NCBI GenBank assembly: GCA_040399685.1
Contig: JBBART010000002.1
Coordinates: forward strand, 62,001 to 126,000
Direction of reading: 5' to 3'
Length of the DNA stretch: 64,000 nt
Source of the DNA: CAIQQQ01 sp040399685
GTDB taxonomy: Bacteria; Pseudomonadota; Alphaproteobacteria; Acetobacterales; Acetobacteraceae
Shown: positions 56,485 to 64,000 of the stretch, one piece after another
Layout of the letters: the number at the start of each line of letters is the position of its first letter
Numbering within the stretch: the stretch's first letter is position 1
The notes under the pieces: generated by a model
What the model was told of the DNA's origin: nothing
Seen by the model: only the letters and a program-made list of their open reading frames with translations
The model's database searches: none
Program-made: the position numbers and the translations under genes

Positions 56485-56742
56485 GTGGCGATGATTGAGA
56501 TCTATACGCAGGATTGGTGCCCATACTGCGTGCGCGCCAAGACATTGCTGACGGCCAAAGGGGCTGCGTTTCAGGAAATCAACGCGCCCGGTGGTTCGCC
56601 GCAACGTGTCGAGAGCCAAACACGGTCGGGGCGCACCAGTGTTCCGCAGATTTTCATCGACGGCGCCCATATCGGTGGCTGTGATGATCTCGTGGCCCTG
56701 GATCGTTCTGGCAAGCTCGATGGTCTTCTGAAAGCCGCCTGA
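56485..56742 (+). CDS. grxC: glutaredoxin 3
   Basis: An 85-residue dithiol glutaredoxin: IEIYTQDWCPYCVRAKTLL with the CPYC active site, TSVPQIFIDGAHIGGCDDL as the glutathione-binding part. GTG 56485 is favoured by AAGGA eight bases upstream; ATG 56491 is the alternative. Reduces disulfides with glutathione. Part of the comF-grxC-DUF1178 block. Confidence 0.95.
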   Translation: MAMIEIYTQDWCPYCVRAKTLLTAKGAAFQEINAPGGSPQRVESQTRSGRTSVPQIFIDGAHIGGCDDLVALDRSGKLDGLLKAA

Positions 56743-56817
56743 TACGGCGCCGTCCTTGTGCGGGAACGCGGCAGTTGCCACATTCCATGACACCATCGTG
56801 ACAACCGGAACATACTG

Positions 56818-57261
56818 ATGATCCATTACGTCCTCCAATGCAGCCACGCGCACGAATTCGACGGCTGGTTCCCCAGTTCCGCCGGCTTTGACGCGCAGGT
56901 GAAGCGGGGTTTGGTGGAATGTCCGACATGCGGCGACGTGGCTGTCACGCGGGGCATGATGGCGCCGTCTGTACCGAAGAAGGGCAATGCGGTGGTGCCG
57001 TCAGCACCGCAATCGGTGGCGGTGGCGGGCGAGCGGGTGCCGGATCAGGTCCGCTCGGCCCTCCAGAAGCTGCGGGCAGAGGTGGAGCGGAACTGCGACT
57101 ATGTCGGTGACAACTTTGCCGACGCCGCCCGCCGTATTCATGCCGGCGAGGAAAAGCCGCGTGGCATCTACGGCGAAACCACGCCGGAGCAGGCCGAGTC
57201 GTTGGCGGAGGACGGGATCGGGTTCGCCCGCATCCCGTGGGTTCCCCGCGCCGACGGGTAG
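56818..57261 (+). CDS. DUF1178 family protein
   Basis: A 147-residue protein of unknown function. It starts MIHYVLQCSHAHEFDGWFPS and contains CPTCGDVAVTRGMMAPSVP with a possible metal site (Cys8, Cys-x2-Cys) and the C-terminal GIYGETTPEQAESLAEDGIG. This family is characteristically found next to grxC in alphaproteobacteria. The stop is one base from the convergent ubiG stop. Confidence 0.85.
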   Translation: MIHYVLQCSHAHEFDGWFPSSAGFDAQVKRGLVECPTCGDVAVTRGMMAPSVPKKGNAVVPSAPQSVAVAGERVPDQVRSALQKLRAEVERNCDYVGDNFADAARRIHAGEEKPRGIYGETTPEQAESLAEDGIGFARIPWVPRADG

Positions 57262-57262
57262 A

Positions 57263-57970
57263 TCAGTCTGCCCGTGCCGCCATGAGGTAGTTGATCCCGG
57301 TATCTGAAACCGCTCGCCATTTGGCGGTCATGGGGCTGAACCCCATGCCGGACACGTCCGTCACCCGCAGCCCGGCAGCCCGCATCATGCTGGCCAGTTC
57401 GGCGGGGGCGATGAAGCGGGACCAGTCATGCGTGCCCACCGGCAGCAGGCGCAGCACATACTCGGCACCGAGCTTGGCCACGAAATACGAGCGCCGGGTG
57501 CGATTGAGGGTGGACATCACCAGCACGCCGCCCGGGGCCAGAAGACCTGCAATGGTGTTCAGGAACGCCTGTGGGTCAGCAACATGCTCGATCACCTCCA
57601 GCGCCGTGATCGCTTCGAAGCGCGCGCCTTCCGCCAAGATCGCCTCGGCGGTGGTGGCCCGATAGCACAGCGGCAGATCCTGGCCGTCGGCATGGGCCTG
57701 GGCCGCCGCGATCACCTCGCTGGCGGCATCGATGCCGGTGACAGTATGGCCAAGCCGGGCCAAGGCTTCCGACGCCAGGCCAGCGCCGCAGCCGATGTCG
57801 AGAAGTCTGGCGGCTTGGCCATGGGCAGCGCGAATGTGGCGGTCGGCCCATTCCACTCGCAGTGGGTTCATGGCGTGCAGGGGGGCCATCGGGCCGGTGG
57901 GGTTCCACCAATCCTGCGCCAGCGCGTCGAACCGCGCCACTTCGGCCGCCACCACGCTATTGCCAGACAT
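57263..57970 (-). CDS. ubiG: ubiquinone biosynthesis O-methyltransferase UbiG
   Basis: Catalyses both O-methylations in ubiquinone synthesis. The 235 residues have the UbiG opening VARFDALAQDWWNPTGPMA, LHAMNPLRVEW, SAM motif LLDIGCGAGLASEALARLGH and ITALEVIEHVADPQAFLNTI. The C-terminal DWSRFIAPAELASMMRAAGL is typical. It lies downstream of the hybrid kinase on the same strand (68-base gap) but probably has its own function and promoter. Confidence 0.95.
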   Translation of the reverse strand: MSGNSVVAAEVARFDALAQDWWNPTGPMAPLHAMNPLRVEWADRHIRAAHGQAARLLDIGCGAGLASEALARLGHTVTGIDAASEVIAAAQAHADGQDLPLCYRATTAEAILAEGARFEAITALEVIEHVADPQAFLNTIAGLLAPGGVLVMSTLNRTRRSYFVAKLGAEYVLRLLPVGTHDWSRFIAPAELASMMRAAGLRVTDVSGMGFSPMTAKWRAVSDTGINYLMAARAD

Positions 57971-58038
57971 CGTCTCTCACCCCGTTTGCCCGACAGATGT
58001 GTGGCACGAAGGCGGTTTGCGCAAGGCTGCAGGCTGTG

Positions 58039-60393
58039 TCAGGTGTCGAGCACCTCACGCAGGGCCTGCGCCAGTTCGCTTTGGCGGAACGGCTTGCCGA
58101 GCACCCGGATCTTGGCGGCGCCGATCGTGGGCGTGTTGCCGAATTCCGCGAAGCCGGAGGTGAGCAGGAGCTTCACGCCTGGGCGCAGTTCGGCAGCCCT
58201 CTGCGCCAGGGCGAAACCGTCCATTCCCCCAGGCATGACCACGTCGCTGAACAGCAGATTGATCGGTTGGTCGCTCGTCAGCACCTCCATGGCGCTGTGC
58301 GGGTTGTCCGTCAGGATGGCATTGTAGCCGAGTTCCTCCAGAAGTTCGGCGGTCACCATCCGCACTGCATCGTTGTCCTCCACCACCAGGATGGTCTCGC
58401 TGCCGCCCCGGATGGTGGGCGTCGCCCGCGCTTCTGGTTCGGCCGCGATCACACCTTCGGCCCGCGGCAGGTGCAGGCGGAAGACGGTGCCCTTCCCGGG
58501 CGTGCTGTCCACCACGATGTGCCCGCCGGATTGGCGCACGAAGCCGAACACCATGCTGAGGCCCAGCCCGGTTCCCTGGCCCTCGTCCTTGGTGGTGAAG
58601 AACGGTTCGAAAATCCGCCCCACCACATGCGGCGCCATGCCGGCGCCGGTGTCGCCGACCTCGATCAGCACGTAGTCGCCGGGTGTGACGTCAGAGCGGC
58701 CGCGGGCGTCAGCGGCGCTCAGCGTGCAGTTGCGGGTCTGGATGGTCAGCGTGCCGCCCTGTGGCATGGCGTCGCGCGCGTTGGTGGCAAGATTTGCGAT
58801 CGCGGTTTCAAGCCGTGTGGCATCGGCGTTGACCGGCCAGACGTCCGGGCCGAGGTTGAGGTTGATATTGATGCCAGCCCCCAGGGTGTGTTCGAGCAGG
58901 TTGGCAATGGCGCCGATCCACTGGTTGACCCCGATATGCTGTGGCGCGAGCGGTTGCCTGCGGGCGAAGGCCAACAGCTGCGAGATCAGGCTGGCGCCGC
59001 GCAACGAGGCCTGCAGGGCGCGCGTGGCGTGCTTGCGCACGTCTTCGGGGTTTCCCGCCCGGCCCATGAGATGTTCAAGATTGAGCGAAATCACCAGCAG
59101 CAAATTGTTGAAATCATGCGCCATGCCGCCGGTGAGGTTGCCGATCGCCTCCATCTTCTGCGCCTGGGCCAGTTGCTCCTCAGCCTGCCGTCGCTCAGTG
59201 ATGTCCGAATAGGTGGCAACCCAGCCGCCATCTTGCATGGACTGGTGCGACACCGCGATGGAGCCCATTTCACCGGCGGCGTTGAACATGGTGTCGCTGT
59301 TTTCGACGAAGAACCCGCCAGACTGGCGCGTGGTCATCAACGCTTTCTGCTTCTGCCACAGACGGCGGACGAGGGGGGCGTCGGCACGGCCGGCGTGCAG
59401 CACCTCGTCGAACAGGCTCGCCACGGGTATGCCGCCCGACGGCGCTTCAATGCCGAACAAAGCCAGGAATTGCTGATTGCACACGATCAACCGGCCATCC
59501 GGCCCAACCATGCACAGCGCCTGGGACATATTGTTCAATGCTGCCTCGAACCGCGTGTTCTGCAACGCCAGTTCGTGATCGCGCGCTTGCAATGTGCGGT
59601 TCTGCTGGCGGATTTCCTCGGCGGCGCGCCGGGCCTCGTCCGTGGCTCGGCCGAGTTCGCGACCGGTGCGGCGCAGATCCACCACAAGCGCGCCGACATT
59701 GCGATGGGCGCGGCTGAGCATGCGGTTGTTCAGCGCCAGGAAGCCGATCAGGCCGATACAGCAGCTGATCACGGCCATCAGCATGCCGGAAAAGACGAAA
59801 TTCAGCGTCCGCAACTGGGCAAGGTCTGCTGCGACCAGATTCCCGGCGTCGTCGTGCGCAGCGCCTGCGAGCCTGGCCATCGGAACGTTCAGGGGGGCGA
59901 TTGTCTCGGCCAATTCGCTGGCCACCCCCGGCTCATCAATCCGGTCGATCAGTTTATCCGCCCGCTCGACGGCGGACTTGAGGTGCTGGTAGATGTCGGC
60001 CAGTTCCGTATGAGCGCGGAGCAGGTCGCCTGATTCTCCATGTCCCAACACCTGCACGCGGTTGGCCACGATGTCGAACCGGATTTGCACCTGCGACGGA
60101 TCGGCCTTGGGGCCGGCCATCGCGAAGGTGCGCGCCGCGTTTTCCAGCCGTGCCACCTCAAGGGATGCCTGGCTGGCAACCCATGTGAGGTTATACCGCG
60201 ACGCCTCGCCGAACGTCCGCTGGCGATCGCCGATGAGCATGGCGGTGTAGATGCTCGCCGCCAGCATCAGAAGCATCAGCACGCCAAGGAATGCGCTGAA
60301 CGAGCGCGGCGTTATCCATCTCGCCACTGGCTCCAAGGGCGCCGCACCGCTCGCCGGTGCGGTTGGCTCGATGTCCAATTGCGCTATTTTCAT
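58039..60393 (-). CDS. membrane hybrid histidine kinase (PAS, HisKA, HATPase, receiver)
   Basis: A 784-residue sensor: membrane segments at about 33-54 and 197-221 bracket a periplasmic, mostly helical domain of ~140 residues; a coiled coil (about 240-285), a PAS domain (285-400), HisKA with phospho-His426 (GGMAHDFNNLLLVIS), HATPase (LATNARDAMPQGG; GTGLGLSMVFGFV) and a C-terminal receiver (LFSDVVMPGGMDGF). The ATG overlaps the upstream gene for a Tat-exported protein (ATGA). No DNA-binding regulator is next to it. The ligand is unknown. Confidence 0.93.
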   Translation of the reverse strand: MKIAQLDIEPTAPASGAAPLEPVARWITPRSFSAFLGVLMLLMLAASIYTAMLIGDRQRTFGEASRYNLTWVASQASLEVARLENAARTFAMAGPKADPSQVQIRFDIVANRVQVLGHGESGDLLRAHTELADIYQHLKSAVERADKLIDRIDEPGVASELAETIAPLNVPMARLAGAAHDDAGNLVAADLAQLRTLNFVFSGMLMAVISCCIGLIGFLALNNRMLSRAHRNVGALVVDLRRTGRELGRATDEARRAAEEIRQQNRTLQARDHELALQNTRFEAALNNMSQALCMVGPDGRLIVCNQQFLALFGIEAPSGGIPVASLFDEVLHAGRADAPLVRRLWQKQKALMTTRQSGGFFVENSDTMFNAAGEMGSIAVSHQSMQDGGWVATYSDITERRQAEEQLAQAQKMEAIGNLTGGMAHDFNNLLLVISLNLEHLMGRAGNPEDVRKHATRALQASLRGASLISQLLAFARRQPLAPQHIGVNQWIGAIANLLEHTLGAGININLNLGPDVWPVNADATRLETAIANLATNARDAMPQGGTLTIQTRNCTLSAADARGRSDVTPGDYVLIEVGDTGAGMAPHVVGRIFEPFFTTKDEGQGTGLGLSMVFGFVRQSGGHIVVDSTPGKGTVFRLHLPRAEGVIAAEPEARATPTIRGGSETILVVEDNDAVRMVTAELLEELGYNAILTDNPHSAMEVLTSDQPINLLFSDVVMPGGMDGFALAQRAAELRPGVKLLLTSGFAEFGNTPTIGAAKIRVLGKPFRQSELAQALREVLDT

Positions 60394-60935
60394 GCAATGA
60401 CGAATTGCGCCACCTGCCAGGCGGAGCGTCCGTAATATTTCTGCTGCTTCAGTTCAGGGTCGCTGTCGTAGGGGTAGACCACGAACAGCGGGCCTTTTTC
60501 CCGGACGCTGAGATAATTGCCGTCGCGCTTGAGGGCCAAAATCGTCCCGAAGCGACTGAAATCGGAAATCGGAATTTTGGTGGCGTAATCGTTCAAGGCG
60601 ATGGCGGTCAGATTCTCCCCATAGGCGCCCACCGCTTCGAGTATGCTGACGAGCGTGGGGCCTTCAAACAACACCTTCTGGTCGTACCAGGGCGTTTGGG
60701 TTGTGAAGCTCCGCATGCCAAGCGCTTCCAGCATCGGGCGGTCGAATTGCGCGGTCTCGCCCACGTTTGTGACGCGTATCTTGCCGGAAATGGTGAGAAG
60801 AGCGCGCTCGGTCGGAACTGCCAGGCCCGCGGCATGCGCTGGGCGCACAGCCGAAAGGCTGGTTGCCGGCACAATGGCCGCCAGAGCCAATACTTGCCCC
60901 GAGAAAGCGCGCCGTGAGATGGCCTTCGGTATCAT
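60390..60935 (-). CDS. Tat-exported protein with molybdopterin-oxidoreductase fold
   Basis: A 181-residue protein with a Tat signal: SRRAF near the start, hydrophobic stretch to ATSLSAVRPAHA and probable cleavage after AHA (about residue 35). The mature part reads like the molybdopterin-binding domain of the SUOX/MsrP (YedY) group: TISGKIRVTNVGETAQFDR, GPTLVSILEAVGA, YGRSAWQVAQFVI. It contains no cysteine at all, so the usual molybdenum-ligand cysteine is missing. TAGGAGAAC precedes the ATG. It is translationally coupled to the kinase gene. Confidence 0.78.
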   Translation of the reverse strand: MIPKAISRRAFSGQVLALAAIVPATSLSAVRPAHAAGLAVPTERALLTISGKIRVTNVGETAQFDRPMLEALGMRSFTTQTPWYDQKVLFEGPTLVSILEAVGAYGENLTAIALNDYATKIPISDFSRFGTILALKRDGNYLSVREKGPLFVVYPYDSDPELKQQKYYGRSAWQVAQFVIA

Positions 60936-61275
60936 GGCGTTCTCCTAGAATAAATCCGCAGCACCGGACGTATTTTTGTTTTTGACAAGCGACTCTATCA
61001 CCCCTTTGTGATGATGGAAATGCAGTCTGCGAGGTTGAGGCCTGTTAGATCAAGCATTTGTTGTTTTTCAAATCTGGCCCAACCGATCGTTTCGCAATGA
61101 TATGCTGGATTTTGCGCTTGGCGAGGCCGTCATGATTCGCGCACGGCGCAACCGGCCGGCGCCAATGCGGCTTGCAGGGGGTGCGGCCCATCGGTATTGA
61201 ACGCATTCTGGCATGTCGGCCATTTTTGCGTTGCCGGAATTCTACTTTATCAGACCTCCCCGACCAAGGCGCCAC
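60936..61275. other. 340-base spacer between divergent units
   Basis: Holds the start regions of the exported-protein/kinase pair (minus) and lysC (plus). The part near 60970-61015 is A/T-rich, as expected for a promoter. Just before lysC, TTGCGT (61226) and TTATCA may be a weak promoter. I see no gene or RNA here. Confidence 0.4.
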
Positions 61276-62508
61276 ATGTCTCGCATCGTTATGAAATTCG
61301 GTGGCACTTCGGTTGCCGATCTCGATCGTATCCGCAACGTGGCCCAGCGGGTGAAACGCGAGGTCGATGCCGGCCACGAGGTGGCTGTTGTGGTGTCCGC
61401 CATGTCCGGCACCACCAACCAGCTGGTCGGCTGGTGCCAGGCGCTGTCGCCGCTGCATGATGCGCGGGAATATGACGCGGTTGTGGCCACCGGCGAACTG
61501 GTGACAGCGGGGCTGATGGCCATTGCGTTGCAGGACATCGGCGTGGATGCGCGGTCCTGGCAGGGCTGGCAGATCCCGTTGCGGACCGATGACGCCCATG
61601 GCCGTGCGCGAATCGACAGCATTGACGGCGCGTTGCTGATCAGCCGCATGCAGGCCGGCCAGATTCCGGTGGTCGCCGGCTTCCAGGGCATCGGCCCGGA
61701 CAACCGCGTGACCACGCTGGGGCGTGGCGGCTCGGACACCTCGGCGGTGGCGCTGGCGGCGGCGCTGAAGGCCGATCGCTGCGATATCTATACGGATGTG
61801 GATGGCATCTACACGACCGACCCCCGTATAGTGCCGAAAGCCCGCAAGCTGAAGCGGATCACGTATGAGGAAATGCTGGAACTCGCCTCCGTCGGCGCCA
61901 AGGTGCTGCAAACGCGCAGCGTGGAACTGGCGATGAAGGAACGAGTACGGGTTCAGGTTCTGTCGAGTTTCGCAGACGCCGATGGCGGCGATCTGCCGGG
62001 CAGCCTGGTGGTGGATGAGGACGAGATCGTGGAAAAGGAAATCGTGGCGGGCATCGCTTATTCGCGTGACGAAGCGAAGATGACCGTCAAAAGCGTGCCG
62101 GACCGGCCGGGCATCGCCGCTGGAATTTTCGGGCCTCTGTCCGAAGCCGGCATTAACGTGGACATGATCGTCCAGAACGTGTCGGACGACGGCACGACCG
62201 ACATGACCTTCACCCTCAGCCGCAGCGACCTCGCACGCGCCCAGGCAAAGCTCGGCGAACTGCGCGATCAGATCGGTTATTCCGAGCTGTTGTGCGACCC
62301 GCATGTGGCCAAGATCTCGGTGGTGGGCGTGGGCATGCGCAGCCATGCCGGCGTGGCCGCCACGATGTTCCGCACGCTGGCCGAGAAGTCGATCAACATT
62401 CAGGTCATCTCCACCAGCGAGATCAAGGTGAGCGTGCTGATCGGAGCCGATTACACCGAGCTGGCGGTGCGTGCGCTGCACAGCGCGTATGGTCTTGATG
62501 CCGCCTGA
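61276..62508 (+). CDS. lysC: aspartate kinase
   Basis: First step of the aspartate family pathway (Lys, Thr, Met, diaminopimelate). The 410 residues start MSRIVMKFGGTSVADLDRIR with the KFGGTS signature (7-12), GRGGSDTSAVALAAALKADR and TDVDGIYTTDPRIVPKA, then two C-terminal ACT domains (SVPDRPGIAAGIFGPLSEAG; VVGVGMRSHAGVAATMFRT), consistent with allosteric feedback by Lys and/or Thr. CAAGGCGCC lies before ATG 61276. Confidence 0.97.
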   Translation: MSRIVMKFGGTSVADLDRIRNVAQRVKREVDAGHEVAVVVSAMSGTTNQLVGWCQALSPLHDAREYDAVVATGELVTAGLMAIALQDIGVDARSWQGWQIPLRTDDAHGRARIDSIDGALLISRMQAGQIPVVAGFQGIGPDNRVTTLGRGGSDTSAVALAAALKADRCDIYTDVDGIYTTDPRIVPKARKLKRITYEEMLELASVGAKVLQTRSVELAMKERVRVQVLSSFADADGGDLPGSLVVDEDEIVEKEIVAGIAYSRDEAKMTVKSVPDRPGIAAGIFGPLSEAGINVDMIVQNVSDDGTTDMTFTLSRSDLARAQAKLGELRDQIGYSELLCDPHVAKISVVGVGMRSHAGVAATMFRTLAEKSINIQVISTSEIKVSVLIGADYTELAVRALHSAYGLDAA

Positions 62509-63619
62509 TTTCATCCTGCCGCCGCGTTCTTCCCAAACTGAGCGGCTGCGTCTGGCCCGGCTTCGTCTTGGGCGTCTGTCCGTGCGCGGATGTGAATTTC
62601 TGGGCTGCGAGACCGCCATCATGGGCGGGGCGATGAGTTGGGTCAGTGATCGCACCCTGGTGTCGGCCATCTCCAATGCTGGCGGTTTCGGCGTCATCGC
62701 CTGCGGGTCGATGTCGCCGGCACTGCTGGATGCCGAGATCGCCGCCACAAGGGCACGGACGCTGCAGCCGTTCGGCGTCAACCTGATCACGATGCATCCG
62801 CAGCTGACGGAGTTGATCGCTGTCTGTCACAGCCACAAGGTCAGCCATATCGTGCTGGCCGGCGGCATTCCGCCCGGCCACGCTGTGCGCGCCATCAAGG
62901 ATGGCGGCGCCAAGCTGATCTGTTTCGCGCCCGCCCTGGTGCTGGCGCGCCGTCTGGCGAAAACCGGGGCCGATGCGCTGGTCATCGAGGGTTCGGAGGC
63001 GGGCGGCCATATCGGACCGGTGTCGTTGACCGTTCTGGCGCAGGAGATCTTGCCGGTTATCCGCGATATCCCGGTGTTCGTGGCCGGCGGCCTCGGCCGT
63101 GGCGAGGCGATTTTGGCCTATCTGGAGATGGGGGCGGCCGGCGCGCAGTTGGGCACACGGTTCGCCGCCGCCACCGAAAGCATCGCGCATCCGAATTTCA
63201 AGTATGCCTTCCTGCGCGCCAATGCCCGCGATGCGCGGCCATCGGTGCAACTGGATGAGAATTTTCCGGTCATCCCCGTGCGCGGTCTGGTCAATGCCGG
63301 AACGAAGCGGTTCATGGCCCATCAGGCCGACATCATCGCGCGCGTGAATGCGGGCGCCTTGTCGCGTGAGGAAGGGCAGCTTTCGATCGAACATTTTTGG
63401 TCCGGCGCACTGCGGCGCGCGGTGATCGACGGGGATGTGGAGAACGGCTCGGTGATGGCGGGCCAGTCGGTGGGGCTGGTCACGCGCGAGCAGCCGATTG
63501 CCGAGATCATCGCCGAGATGGTGGGCCAGGCGCTCGACGCCCTGGCAGCGCGCGACATGGAAATGACGGCAGATGCCGGACTTGGCCAATTTGGCCATAG
63601 TTTCGCCGTTCCTGTCTGA
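62498..63619 (+). CDS. nitronate monooxygenase-like flavoprotein
   Basis: A TIM-barrel FMN enzyme of the 2-nitropropane dioxygenase family (also holding FabK). About 373 residues; GGAMSWVSDRTLVSAISNAG, VIEGSEAGGHIGPVSLTVLA and FVAGGLGRGEAILAYLEMG, AQLGTRFAAATES form the FMN-binding pattern. It overlaps the lysC end by 11 bases if ATG 62498 is the start (62489 is possible). Actual substrate uncertain; FabK-type enoyl-ACP reductase is less likely without fab neighbours. Confidence 0.82.
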   Translation: MPPDFILPPRSSQTERLRLARLRLGRLSVRGCEFLGCETAIMGGAMSWVSDRTLVSAISNAGGFGVIACGSMSPALLDAEIAATRARTLQPFGVNLITMHPQLTELIAVCHSHKVSHIVLAGGIPPGHAVRAIKDGGAKLICFAPALVLARRLAKTGADALVIEGSEAGGHIGPVSLTVLAQEILPVIRDIPVFVAGGLGRGEAILAYLEMGAAGAQLGTRFAAATESIAHPNFKYAFLRANARDARPSVQLDENFPVIPVRGLVNAGTKRFMAHQADIIARVNAGALSREEGQLSIEHFWSGALRRAVIDGDVENGSVMAGQSVGLVTREQPIAEIIAEMVGQALDALAARDMEMTADAGLGQFGHSFAVPV

Positions 63620-63633
63620 GAGACCCCGGGGCC

Positions 63634-64000
63634 ATGTCAACGCCCCGTCGCCTGCTGGCCAGATTGCGAAACCTCATGGCCCATGGCGATACGGGGCCGG
63701 GGGTGCACGACCTGCCGGCGCTGGCGCAACTGGTGGCCGGCGAACTCGTCAGCGAAGTGTGCTCCGTCTATGTCTCGCGCGGCGGCGACATGCTGGAGCT
63801 GACGGCCACGCAAGGATTGCGCGCCGAATCGGTGGGCCGCACGCGCCTGCGGGTGGGCGAGGGGCTTGTGGGGCTCGCGGCCGCCACCGGCGAGACGCTC
63901 AATTTGCCGGATGCACAGAACCATCCCTCGTTCGCCTATCGGCCTGAAACCGGCGAGGATGCGTTTGCCTCGCTGCTGGCGGTGCCGGTCCGGCGCGCCG
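63634..64000 (+). CDS. ptsP: PTS enzyme I-type phosphotransferase PtsP, 3' end outside window
   Basis: The frame is open from ATG 63634 to the last base (122 codons seen). The visible part is a GAF domain: LAQLVAGELVSEVCSVYVSR, TATQGLRAESVGRTRL, VGEGLVGLAAATGETLNLPD, FAYRPETGEDAFASLLAVPV, matching the N-terminus of nitrogen-PTS EI (PtsP), which senses glutamine and starts the PtsP-PtsO-PtsN phosphorelay. The catalytic part is not in the window. Order lysC - nitronate-monooxygenase-like - ptsP fits. Confidence 0.8.
   Translation, partial: MSTPRRLLARLRNLMAHGDTGPGVHDLPALAQLVAGELVSEVCSVYVSRGGDMLELTATQGLRAESVGRTRLRVGEGLVGLAAATGETLNLPDAQNHPSFAYRPETGEDAFASLLAVPVRRA

Noticed and set aside
57862..60033. 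Plus-strand open frame of 723 codons opposite the hybrid kinase
   Set aside because: Antisense shadow of a kinase with complete domain order; the translation shows no motif.
61045..62790. Minus-strand open frame of 581 codons opposite lysC
   Set aside because: Antisense to lysC, whose motifs are intact; no domain in the shadow.

Overview
The window is high-GC (about 60-65% by eye), densely coded and free of recognisable mobile elements. It looks like chromosomal core sequence of an alphaproteobacterium. The grounds are a ribosomal cluster without rpmJ, infA or rpsD, the RpoB/RpoC lengths (1390/1395 aa), ChpT, an ATP12-family F1 assembly protein, a DUF1178-grxC-comF-methyltransferase-ubiG block, a DUF3553 protein, and a lysC / nitronate-monooxygenase-like / ptsP order. 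C-rich palindromes and A/T-tract inverted repeats between genes remind me of Acetobacteraceae or other Rhodospirillales; that is an impression, not a proof.

Layout. 1-2084: two overlapping GT4-type glycosyltransferases (the first cut by the window edge). 2165-4901: a membrane-anchored SH3-like protein converging on eutBC (B12-dependent ethanolamine ammonia-lyase). 5040-33397: one co-directional run of transcription and translation genes: rplKA, rplJL, rpoBC, rpsLG-tuf, the complete S10-spc order (rpsJ to rplO), secY-adk, then rpsM-rpsK-rpoA-rplQ. fusA is missing between rpsG and tuf, and secE/nusG are not in front of rplK. Strong GC hairpins sit in many spacers of this run. 33496-39294: rarA-rluC, an AsmA-family protein, an ATP12-family protein and an acylphosphatase. 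Then convergent lipB, tRNA-Leu(GAG), a two-domain NADP-malic enzyme, a membrane J-domain protein, galU and a phosphomannomutase/phosphoglucomutase, and a PLP D-threonine-aldolase-like enzyme. 46943-53396 (minus strand): a tight chemotaxis operon chpT-cheA(with receiver)-cheW-cheY-cheB-cheR. 53473-57970: DUF3553 protein, moaA, methyltransferase, comF, grxC, DUF1178 protein, ubiG. 58039-60935 (minus strand): a Tat-exported molybdopterin-fold protein without cysteine, overlapping a membrane hybrid histidine kinase. 61276-64000: lysC, a nitronate-monooxygenase-like gene, and the 5' end of ptsP.

How the genes work together. Most of the window builds ribosomes, RNA polymerase and the Sec translocon under what looks like several promoters and RNA leaders. 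The chemotaxis operon with ChpT is the main signalling module. It suggests a link between motility and the ChpT phosphorelay. The least-explained unit is the exported molybdopterin-fold protein paired with the hybrid kinase, which I read as a candidate envelope-sensing two-gene system. Nothing here is a clear wholly new system; that pair, the chpT-led che operon, the long L5 N-terminal extension and the spacer hairpins are the points most worth testing.
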